In this document: positions 1-5,072 of the stretch, piece after piece
How positions within the stretch are numbered: position 1 is the first letter of the stretch
Layout: each line of letters begins with the position of its first letter
NCBI GenBank assembly: GCA_031255815.1
Contig: JAIRRU010000231.1
Span: 1 to 5,085, forward strand
Direction: 5' to 3'
Length of the DNA: 5,085 nucleotides
DNA from: Treponema sp.
Lineage (GTDB): Bacteria; Spirochaetota; Spirochaetia; Treponematales; Breznakiellaceae
Position numbers and translations under genes: made by a program
Notes under the pieces: generated by a model
Seen by the model: the letters and a program-made list of their open reading frames with translations, nothing else
The model's database searches: none
Told to the model about the DNA's origin: nothing

Positions 1-1
1 G

Positions 2-181
2 AGCCGGGCCCAAGACCCGGGCGGAACCGGCCTGGGCCTTGCCATTGTCCGCCACATAGCCCTGATCCACCAGGGCGCGGCGGAAGCGGAAAGCCACGCC
101 GGGGAAGGCTCCACCTTCCGGCTGCGGATTCCCCTTCGACCCGCCGGGAAATTGAGCCGCGAAGGGCCCGAGCCGCACTAA
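2..181 (+). CDS. Sensor histidine kinase, C-terminal fragment (5' end outside window)
   Basis: Reading from base 2 gives 59 residues and a TAA stop. Near the start is GGTGLGLAIVRHI, the G2 box of the HATPase_c domain, which closes over ATP in two-component sensor kinases. It is preceded by SRAQDP, as in PhoR-like kinases where an Arg-rich stretch comes just before the G2 box. The later GEGSTFRLRIP is the usual final beta strand (GxGSTF). The family normally ends about there, and this protein adds some 15 residues rich in Pro, Arg and Glu that match no domain I know. The protein would autophosphorylate a histidine and pass the phosphate to a response regulator, but the sensor, HisKA region and partner lie outside the window. 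Placement as PhoR-like rests on the G2 region only. The next gene is 226 bases away and probably has its own promoter. Confidence 0.9.
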   Translation, partial: SRAQDPGGTGLGLAIVRHIALIHQGAAEAESHAGEGSTFRLRIPLRPAGKLSREGPEPH

Positions 182-182
182 C

Positions 183-339
183 CTTAGGCCAAAACTTCCC
201 GAACACCAGAAATCCAGGCTGGAGCCAGGCAAAAGCCAAAGCTGCCGATGTAAAAGTTCGTGAGGTCCGTGTGGTTAGTGGCTATTTTTTATCCGTACTT
301 TAGCTCAATCAGCCTGCTAATACCTTGCTTAGGCTAAAA
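183..339. repeat. Short direct repeat pair in the gap after the kinase
   Basis: CTTAGGCCAAAA at 183-194 recurs as CTTAGGCTAAAA at 328-339, with one difference in 12 bases and 145 bases between the starts. The second copy contains the 9-base palindrome TTAGGCTAA (329-337), and a TTAGC/GCTAA inverted pair lies just upstream (300-304 and 316-320). These could be regulator sites, but no known operator is recognised and chance is possible. The rest of the 182-407 gap shows no convincing gene, tRNA or strong terminator. Confidence 0.3.
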
Positions 340-366
340 TGTAAAACCGCCGGCTCCCGCCCTCGC

Positions 367-393
367 TTGACATTCGGCTGCAATTAGGATAAA
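367..393 (+). promoter_or_regulatory. Candidate sigma70-type promoter for the barrel gene
   Basis: A perfect -35 hexamer TTGACA (367-372) is followed, after a short 15-base spacer, by GATAAA (388-393), which matches the -10 consensus at four of six positions. Transcription would begin near 400. That leaves a leader of about 8 bases for the GTG at 408 or about 29 bases for the GTG at 429. The spacer is shorter than the optimal 17 and the -10 is imperfect, so this is a moderate call. Confidence 0.45.
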
Positions 394-407
394 GCCACAG
401 GTTATGG

Positions 408-1148
408 GTGAAATCATGGGAAAGAGCCGTGGGTAAAAAGCGTTTATTGATCTTCTTTCCGGCCCTTGTTTTGACCTTCCCGCTTTTCGCCTACTTGCCG
501 GGGGATCTGGTACTCAACCCGGAACTCCAGCTGGGCTTCGAGATCCCCATGATACGGCAAAACACCGGCTACCCCGAGGGAAAGGAAGACGGCAGCTACG
601 TCAGCCTCGGGTTCTGCTGGGGTTTGCGGCTCTCCGCCTCCTACCGCCTGAACAGTTTTTTTTCCGTTGCCGCCGGTGTCGGTTTTGAGGGGGTTCATAA
701 CCAGTACAATTTTACCTACTACATCCCGGCCAGCGAAACCGACTCCTATACCGAGCGCTGGACCTACGACACCTACTATTGGGTCATACCCGCCGGGTTC
801 CGGGCCCATTTCCGGGCGCTCAGCCTGGGCGCGGGGCTTTCCGGCTACATCCCCCTGTTCACCGATTTTTCAGGGGAGGCAAAACAAAGCAACGAGCTCT
901 TACCCGTTGCCGACGAAAACTTTAAGGCAGACCCCTTTCTGGGCGCTTACTTCGACATCGGCTATGACTGGGCGGAAAAAGACGAGTATCCCCGGGGCTT
1001 TAACATGAACCTGCGGGTAGAAGCCTCTTTCAGCGACAAAATCGCCTCCGGGAACGCGGATTACAAGACTTTCCGCCATATAGCCATCTCCCTTACCGCT
1101 GGCTACAGCTTCCGGGCCTCCAACTTGAAGTCAGGCAGCCCGCCCTGA
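408..1148 (+). CDS. Predicted secreted outer-membrane beta-barrel protein, function unknown
   Basis: This encodes 246 residues from a GTG start. Lys/Arg around residues 10-12 are followed by a hydrophobic run (about 13-28) ending in LFA, a classical signal peptide with likely cleavage near residue 29. No lipobox Cys is present. The mature part alternates hydrophobic and polar residues in about eight stretches rich in Gly, Tyr, Phe and Trp (near 35-50, 64-81, 84-106, 118-137, 138-151, 176-188, 197-211 and 222-235). This suggests a small eight-stranded outer-membrane barrel. The segment ISLTAGYSF (227-235) looks like a C-terminal beta-signal for Bam-dependent assembly, but 11 more residues follow it. 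The start is uncertain: the GTG at 429 (codon 8) gives a more typical signal peptide beginning MGKKR and has purine-rich GGGAAAGAG just upstream. Both sites have weak Shine-Dalgarno sequences. A T8 run (656-663) lies inside the gene. I do not recognise a specific family; an OmpW- or OprF-like fold is a guess. Confidence 0.8.
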   Translation: MKSWERAVGKKRLLIFFPALVLTFPLFAYLPGDLVLNPELQLGFEIPMIRQNTGYPEGKEDGSYVSLGFCWGLRLSASYRLNSFFSVAAGVGFEGVHNQYNFTYYIPASETDSYTERWTYDTYYWVIPAGFRAHFRALSLGAGLSGYIPLFTDFSGEAKQSNELLPVADENFKADPFLGAYFDIGYDWAEKDEYPRGFNMNLRVEASFSDKIASGNADYKTFRHIAISLTAGYSFRASNLKSGSPP

Positions 1149-1153
1149 AACTC

Positions 1154-1172
1154 CCCGCGCAGGCGGGTTCTT
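1154..1172 (+). terminator. Weak terminator candidate after the barrel gene
   Basis: CCCGC (1154-1158) pairs with GCGGG (1163-1167) around the loop GCAG, followed by TTCTT (1168-1172). It begins 6 bases after the barrel stop codon. The stem has only five pairs and the T tract is short and interrupted, so termination may be partial. Its position between two apparently separate transcription units supports the call. Confidence 0.4.
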
Positions 1173-1211
1173 GGGCATCACCCCTTCGGCGCGGATAAAA
1201 GCCGGCTGATA

Positions 1212-1240
1212 TTGGCGGGAAAGGATATTCCCGGTATACT
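1212..1240 (+). promoter_or_regulatory. Sigma70-type promoter of maf with inverted repeat in the spacer
   Basis: TTGGCG (1212-1217, four of six matches) and TATACT (1235-1240, five of six) are separated by exactly 17 bases. An inverted repeat with arms CGGGAA (1216-1221) and TTCCCG (1228-1233) fills most of the spacer and could be an operator. The -10 ends only 10 bases before the maf ATG, so a start point at the usual distance would fall near 1247, giving an almost leaderless mRNA. Confidence 0.5.
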
Positions 1241-1250
1241 AGGAAACCTT

Positions 1251-1838
1251 ATGGAACCAATTATTTTAGCTTCCGGTTCTTTACGGCGGCAGGAGTATTT
1301 CAGAATTCTCGGCCTGCCCTTCAGCATCATGTCACCGCTTATTGACGAATCGCCGGGGGACATCCGGAACCCCGGAGAACTGGCTGAGACGATGGCGGTT
1401 CGTAAGGTAAAAAAGATAATCGAGGTAATGAAAAGCGGCAGCCCCCCCTGGATATGCGGGGCCGATACGGTTATCTCCGACGACGGGGATGTGTACGGCA
1501 AGCCCCAGGATCGGGAAGACGCCCAGCGTATGCTCCGGGGGCTCCAGGGAAGGGATCACCAGGTGTTTACCGCCGTAGCCCTTTACTGCGACAACAGCAG
1601 GAACATCGATTGCCGTTTGATTCAGAGTTCCGTAACTCTCGCCCCCCTTACGGAGGGGGAAATCGAGTGGTACCTCGACACCGGGGAATGGCAGGGAGTT
1701 GCCGGTTCTTACCGGATCCAGGGGCTGGCAAGCTGTTTTATCGCCTCGATAGACGGCTCCTACAGCGGTATAGTGGGCTTGCCAATGCATGAATTTTATG
1801 TCATGCTCAGGGCCAACGGCTACCCTTTCGGGGAGTAG
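1251..1838 (+). CDS. maf: Maf-family nucleoside triphosphate pyrophosphatase (dTTP/UTP type)
   Basis: This 195-residue protein hydrolyses nucleoside triphosphates to monophosphate and pyrophosphate. The family is linked to removal of non-canonical nucleotides and to septum inhibition. It shows the full Maf pattern: IILASGSLRR (residues 4-13, the phosphate-binding loop), IDES (31-34), AVRKVKKI (49-56), CGADTV (69-74, with Asp72 the expected catalytic acid), GKPQD (83-87), AGSYRIQG (151-158) and VGLPMHE (175-181). GADT together with IQG fits the YhdE-like dTTP/UTP subgroup rather than the YceF-like m7GTP subgroup, which has an SEG version. The usual Pro of the SxSPRR loop is Leu here (residue 11). 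The ATG at 1251 is preferred because AGGA lies at 1241-1244 and the IILAS strand should be near the N-terminus. A TTG at 1212 would add 13 residues but lies in the promoter -35. The gene ends 168 bases before rpsB and may have its own promoter. Confidence 0.93.
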   Translation: MEPIILASGSLRRQEYFRILGLPFSIMSPLIDESPGDIRNPGELAETMAVRKVKKIIEVMKSGSPPWICGADTVISDDGDVYGKPQDREDAQRMLRGLQGRDHQVFTAVALYCDNSRNIDCRLIQSSVTLAPLTEGEIEWYLDTGEWQGVAGSYRIQGLASCFIASIDGSYSGIVGLPMHEFYVMLRANGYPFGE

Positions 1839-1886
1839 CCTCATTTTCCGTTGCCCCCTGGCGGGCAGCGAGATAGAGGGAAGGCT

Positions 1887-1909
1887 GGCAAAAACCGCGG
1901 GTTTTTGCC
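1887..1909 (+). other. Perfect 10-bp hairpin in the maf-rpsB gap
   Basis: GGCAAAAACC (1887-1896) and GGTTTTTGCC (1900-1909) form a perfect 10-pair stem with the three-base loop GCG. There is no T tract after the stem; the T5 run is inside the 3' arm and is followed by GCC. It is therefore not a standard intrinsic terminator, though it could stop some maf transcripts. It may instead be part of an rpsB leader. It directly abuts the next hairpin, sharing two bases. Confidence 0.6.
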
Positions 1910-1928
1910 GTGGGAATTTTCCTCACGG
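1908..1928 (+). other. Second hairpin abutting the first in the rpsB leader
   Basis: CCGTGGG (1908-1914) pairs with CTCACGG (1922-1928) around the 7-base loop AATTTTC, giving seven pairs including one G-U. Bases 1908-1909 are also the last two bases of the preceding stem, so the two helices either stack or compete for these bases. An A4 run and then a G-rich segment follow. Its role is unknown. Confidence 0.5.
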
Positions 1929-1967
1929 AAAACTCAAGGATGGGGATCTTAGGCGGTTTTCATCTCT

Positions 1968-2003
1968 AGGAGGTTTCCGGGCGGAAGATTCCGGGAGGAG
2001 GTT
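1968..2003 (+). promoter_or_regulatory. Duplicated Shine-Dalgarno block upstream of rpsB
   Basis: AGGAGGTT occurs at 1968-1975 and again at 1996-2003. TTCCGGG occurs at 1975-1981 and again at 1989-1995, so the order is A-B, spacer, B-A. The second AGGAGG (1996-2001) is five bases before the TTG at 2007 and about 20 before the in-frame ATG at 2022, which fixes TTG as the start. The first copy has no usable start codon at normal spacing and could be a standby or decoy ribosome site. Confidence 0.65.
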
Positions 2004-2006
2004 GTT

Positions 2007-2906
2007 TTGGCGGTTGTTACCATGAAAAGCCTGCTTGAATCAGGCGTCCATTTCGGTCATCAGGTAAAACGCTGGGATCCCCGGATGAAGAAGTATATCT
2101 TCGCCGAGCGGAACGGAATTCACATTATCGATCTGCAGAAGACTATCCAGTCCATCAAAGACGCCTATGAGGCGGTTCGCAAGACGGTGGCTTCGGGTAA
2201 ATCCGTCTTGTTCGTCGGTACCAAGAAGCAGGCCCAGCAGGCGATTCAGAAAGAAGCCGAACGCTGCGGCATGTTCTACGTGAACAACCGCTGGCTGGGC
2301 GGTATGCTTACCAATTTTGTTACCATCAAAAAATCCCTGCTCCGTCTTAAAAAGCTGGAAAAAATGGAAGTGGACGGCACTTTCGAGAACCTGACCAAGA
2401 AGGAAATCGCCTCCCTGGGCAAGGAACGGTCAAAGCTCCAGAAAAACCTGGGGGGCATCAAGGAGATGAAGGATCTTCCGGGGGTTCTTTTCATCATCGA
2501 CACCCGCAAGGAAGCCATCGCCGTAACCGAGGCTCAGCGCATGGGTATCCCCATTGTCGCGGTGGTGGACACCAACTGTAACCCGGAAGGCATAGATTAC
2601 CCCATTCCGGGCAACGACGACGCCATCCGGGCGATCACCCTCTTTACCCAGATTATCGCCAACGCGGTGGTGGAGGCGGACAACGAGGTGGGCTTAAAGA
2701 TCATCGAAACCCTGGGGGACGAGGACGAAAACATGGAAGACATCATGACCGACGCCTCCGTCAAGGAGGAGGATCGGGAAGTCGATATCGAGTCCTACGC
2801 CACCGCTGAAACCGGCGCGGCGGTTCGCGAAAACGCGGGAAACGCGGAAACTGAGGAAGAAGACGAATTGCCGGTGGATGTTGACAAGGTTTACGAAGAA
2901 GAATAG
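2007..2906 (+). CDS. rpsB: 30S ribosomal protein S2 with long acidic C-terminal extension
   Basis: S2 binds the 30S subunit late in assembly near the head-body junction, together with S1 in many bacteria. The N-terminus, [19 protein letters not shown], is typical of the family and starts at a TTG; beginning at the ATG for residue 6 would lose conserved residues and the good Shine-Dalgarno spacing. Other conserved segments are [11 protein letters not shown] (22-32), [13 protein letters not shown] (34-46), FVGTKKQAQ (69-77), [12 protein letters not shown] (93-104), [12 protein letters not shown] (158-169), and [14 protein letters not shown] (180-193) followed by [10 protein letters not shown] (201-210). 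The core ends near residue 235. The final 64 residues contain about 26 Asp/Glu and only four Lys/Arg, making the protein 299 residues against about 240 in E. coli. Similar tails are, to my recollection, seen in treponemes; the tail is probably disordered. It is the first gene of the operon, and tsf follows after 21 bases. The structured leader suggests feedback control by S2, as known in E. coli, but this is inference. Confidence 0.97.
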   Translation: MAVVTMKSLLESGVHFGHQVKRWDPRMKKYIFAERNGIHIIDLQKTIQSIKDAYEAVRKTVASGKSVLFVGTKKQAQQAIQKEAERCGMFYVNNRWLGGMLTNFVTIKKSLLRLKKLEKMEVDGTFENLTKKEIASLGKERSKLQKNLGGIKEMKDLPGVLFIIDTRKEAIAVTEAQRMGIPIVAVVDTNCNPEGIDYPIPGNDDAIRAITLFTQIIANAVVEADNEVGLKIIETLGDEDENMEDIMTDASVKEEDREVDIESYATAETGAAVRENAGNAETEEEDELPVDVDKVYEEE

Positions 2907-2927
2907 GCAAAGAAGGAGTTAGGATCT

Positions 2928-3791
2928 ATGGCTGTTAGCGCAGAAGAAGTAAAACGGCTCCGGGAAAAGACCGGGGCCGGCATGATGGAATGTAAGAACG
3001 CCCTGGTTTCCACTAACGGCGATATGGACGCCGCGGAGAAACTTCTCAAGGAAAAGGGGCTTGCGGCCCTGGAGAAGCGCTCCGGCCGGGCTACCAACGA
3101 AGGCAAGGTGTTTACCAAGATCAAGGGGGACGGTTCCGCCGCGGTGGTGGTGGAGCTTGCTTCGGAAACCGATTTTGTGGCCCGGAACCCGGACTTCATC
3201 GCCCTGGGGGGAACCATTGCCGAAAGGGCCCTGGAAAAGGCTTATACCGGGCCCAACGAGGAGCTTTCCGCCCTGGTAACCGACCTTGCCACCAAGATTC
3301 GGGAGAACATGAGCCTTAAACGGCTTAAAACGCTTACGGCCGGAACCGGAGAATACCTTACCCAGTACATCCACGGGGACGGAAACATCGGTGTGGCGGT
3401 TAAATTCCGCGCCGATAAGCCCGGCGCCTTTGCCGGCCAGGAGGCCAGGGATTTCGCTTTTACCATCGCCCTCCACATTGCCGCCTTCAACCCCCTGGCT
3501 TTAAGCCGGGAAAAGCTTGATCCGGCCTACGTCAAAGAGCAGGAGGATATCTTCCGCGCCCAAATGGAAGGGGATGAGAAATTCGCCAGGCTTAAAGAGT
3601 CAAAGCCTGAACAGTTTAACGGTATCCTAAAGGGCAAGCTGAACAAGCTGCTCTCGGAGATTTGCCTTCTGGAACAGGGTTACGTCAAGGATGAAAAGAT
3701 CAGCGTTTCCAAGGCCCTGGAGGAATGGGGCAAGAAAATCGGGGCAAAAATAGACGTAGACGACTACGTTTACTTTAAAGTAGGACAGTAA
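2928..3791 (+). CDS. tsf: Translation elongation factor Ts (EF-Ts)
   Basis: EF-Ts is the cytoplasmic nucleotide exchange factor that releases GDP from EF-Tu. Its 287 residues match the usual length (283 in E. coli). Residues 1-50 form the UBA-like N-terminal domain, with VKRLREKTGAGMMECKNAL (8-26) as the family signature. ELASETDFVARN (76-87) contains the TDFV motif (81-84) that inserts into EF-Tu near the Mg site. TIALHIAAFNPL (179-190) is the second conserved core segment (E. coli has a similar MHVAA), and SEICLLEQGYVKD (243-255) is the C-terminal module, where many homologues have LLEQPFV. The C-terminus keeps the ISVSKAL segment (258-264). AAGGAG at 2913-2918 lies nine bases before the ATG. 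frr begins one base after the stop, so the two are probably translationally coupled. Confidence 0.97.
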   Translation: MAVSAEEVKRLREKTGAGMMECKNALVSTNGDMDAAEKLLKEKGLAALEKRSGRATNEGKVFTKIKGDGSAAVVVELASETDFVARNPDFIALGGTIAERALEKAYTGPNEELSALVTDLATKIRENMSLKRLKTLTAGTGEYLTQYIHGDGNIGVAVKFRADKPGAFAGQEARDFAFTIALHIAAFNPLALSREKLDPAYVKEQEDIFRAQMEGDEKFARLKESKPEQFNGILKGKLNKLLSEICLLEQGYVKDEKISVSKALEEWGKKIGAKIDVDDYVYFKVGQ

Positions 3792-3792
3792 G

Positions 3793-4347
3793 ATGAATGC
3801 CGCTATTTCTTCCGCCGAAGACCGGATGAAAAAAACCGTTCAGAGCCTTAAAGACACTTTCGCGGGGCTCAGAACCGGCCGCGCTTCGGCCTCCCTCTTC
3901 GATAAGATCCGGGTGGATTACTACGGGGAAAAGTCCCCCCTCAGCCAGGTGGCCAACATCTCCATCCCCGAAGCCCGGCTTATCGTTATCCAGCCCTGGG
4001 AAAAGAACCTGATCGGGGAAATAGAAAAGGCCATCCGTTCCTCGGAGCTTTCCCTTAACCCCAGCAACGACGGTAAGGTTATCCGGATCAGCATCCCCCC
4101 CCTGACGGAGGAGCGGCGGAAGGAGCTGGCGAAGCTCGCCAAAGGCCAGGCTGAACAGAGCCGTGTGGCGGTGCGGAACATCCGCAGGGACGGGAACGAG
4201 GAGCTGAAAAAGCTCCTTAAAGACGGCGGAGTAACCGAAGACGAGGAAAGCAGGTACACCGAGGAACTCCAGAAGCTGACGGATACTTATATCGGCAAGA
4301 TAAACCAGGTTCTGGAAGAAAAAGAAAGAGAGATTATGGATAATTGA
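3793..4347 (+). CDS. frr: Ribosome recycling factor (RRF)
   Basis: RRF works with EF-G to split the 70S ribosome after termination. The 184 residues equal the family norm (185 in E. coli). The two-domain L shape is recognisable: helical domain I is built from about residues 1-30 and 105-184, and beta domain II from about 31-104. Conserved segments include LRTGRASASL (26-35), VDYYGEKSPLSQVANI (41-56), IQPWEK (66-71), LNPSNDGKVIRISIPPLTEERR (from 88, the domain II/I hinge) and NIRRDGNEELKKL (129-141), which carries the conserved Arg at 132. The ATG at 3793 follows the tsf stop by one base, and AGGA (3782-3785) inside the end of tsf is seven bases upstream. A later ATG at codon 12 would trim the first helix. 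Its last four bases overlap uppS. A C8 run (4095-4102) lies in the codons for Ile-Pro-Pro-Leu. Confidence 0.97.
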   Translation: MNAAISSAEDRMKKTVQSLKDTFAGLRTGRASASLFDKIRVDYYGEKSPLSQVANISIPEARLIVIQPWEKNLIGEIEKAIRSSELSLNPSNDGKVIRISIPPLTEERRKELAKLAKGQAEQSRVAVRNIRRDGNEELKKLLKDGGVTEDEESRYTEELQKLTDTYIGKINQVLEEKEREIMDN

Positions 4348-5069
4348 ATACGGAAACAGCCTCTGTTCCCGCCCATGTGGGGATTATCATGGATGGAAAC
4401 GGCCGCTGGGCCAGGAGCCGGGGTATGGCCCGCACCCAGGGCCACCTGGAGGGTCTGAAAGCCGCCAAACGGGTGGTAAAGGCCGCCAGCGACATGGGAA
4501 TATCTTACTTAACCCTGTATACTTTTTCTACGGAGAATTGGAAGAGGGCGGCGGAAGAGGTAGGCTTCATCATGGGCCTGGTAAAACAGTACCTCCGGGG
4601 GGAGCTGGCTTTTTACCGGGAAAACCGTATCCGCATCCGCCATGCCGGCGATCGGGAAGGCCTCCCCCCGGAAATCCGCCGGGAGATCGAGGCCGCCCGC
4701 GAAGACACCCGGGATTTTACGGGTATGCAGGTCATTCTGGCCCTGAATTACGGCGGCAGGGACGAGATTGTCCGGGCGGTAAACCGGGCCTGGCAGCTCA
4801 AGTCTTCCGCCGGGGCTTCCGGCGAACCCTGGCGGCTGAGCGAAGGGGAGATCCGCCAATGCCTGGATAACCCGGACGTGCCGGACCCGGATCTTATTAT
4901 CCGCAGCGCCGGGGAATTCAGAACCAGTAATTTTCTCCTCTGGGAAGGAGCCTATGCGGAGTACTACATCTCTGACAAATTCTGGCCCGACTGGACGGGG
5001 GAGGATCTTGCCCGGGCGCTTCAAAGTTACGGAAAAAGGGAACGCCGTTTCGGAGGAATACGGGTATAG
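4344..5069 (+). CDS. uppS: Undecaprenyl diphosphate synthase (cis-prenyltransferase)
   Basis: UppS adds isopentenyl diphosphate units in cis to farnesyl diphosphate at the membrane surface, giving the C55 carrier lipid for peptidoglycan and other surface polymers. At 241 residues it is close to the E. coli enzyme (253). HVGIIMDGNGRWA (11-23) holds the catalytic Asp17 and the phosphate loop. FSTENWKR (61-68) is the conserved Asn/Trp segment. DPDLIIRSAGEFRTSNFLLW (181-200) carries the diphosphate-binding Arg187, Arg193 and Ser195, and AEYY (205-208) is the Mg/Glu region. RERRFGG (232-238) closes the protein. SAGEFR replaces the common T[GS]GE.R form but retains the charged residues. TTG at 4344 is the start: an in-frame TAA precedes it immediately, and the only later candidates (GTG, then the motif ATG) would cut into the active-site loop. 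The start overlaps the frr stop as TTGA with only weak purine-rich sequence upstream, implying translational coupling. Confidence 0.95.
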   Translation: MNTETASVPAHVGIIMDGNGRWARSRGMARTQGHLEGLKAAKRVVKAASDMGISYLTLYTFSTENWKRAAEEVGFIMGLVKQYLRGELAFYRENRIRIRHAGDREGLPPEIRREIEAAREDTRDFTGMQVILALNYGGRDEIVRAVNRAWQLKSSAGASGEPWRLSEGEIRQCLDNPDVPDPDLIIRSAGEFRTSNFLLWEGAYAEYYISDKFWPDWTGEDLARALQSYGKRERRFGGIRV

Positions 5070-5072
5070 CGA

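Noticed and set aside
285..290. T6 run as an intrinsic terminator of the kinase gene
   Set aside because: No adequate GC-rich stem precedes it. Only a distant five-base AGCCA/TGGCT pairing with a 40-base loop could be drawn.
667..1008. 113-codon frame in another + frame within the barrel gene, just after the T8 tract
   Set aside because: It is rich in Pro, Ser and Thr with no domain, and is best explained as a shadow. It matters only if slippage at the T8 tract occurs.
1212..1250. TTG start for maf, 13 codons upstream
   Set aside because: The extra residues are not expected before the IILAS strand, no ribosome site is seen there, and the TTG is part of a good -35 element. The ATG at 1251 has AGGA at proper spacing.
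1332..1844. 170-codon reading frame on the minus strand opposite maf
   Set aside because: It lies almost wholly opposite the well-supported maf gene, its translation resembles no family I know, and long antisense frames are expected in GC-rich coding DNA.
1839..2006. A separate sigma70 promoter for rpsB
   Set aside because: A promoter is expected here or in the end of maf, but no -35/-10 pair with adequate matches and spacing was found. TTGCCC (1851-1856) has only a poor -10 partner.
2919..3476. 185-codon minus-strand frame opposite tsf
   Set aside because: It mirrors the EF-Ts codons, has Gly/Pro-rich composition typical of antisense shadows, and tsf is certain.
4095..4102. C8 run in frr (and a C7 run near 1442 in maf) as phase-variation tracts
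   Set aside because: frr is essential and the run falls in the conserved Ile-Pro-Pro-Leu codons, so it is explained by protein sequence and GC bias. The C7 run is likewise two Pro codons after Ser.
4509..5024. 171-codon minus-strand frame opposite uppS
   Set aside because: It is antisense to the conserved UppS motifs and has no recognisable domain.
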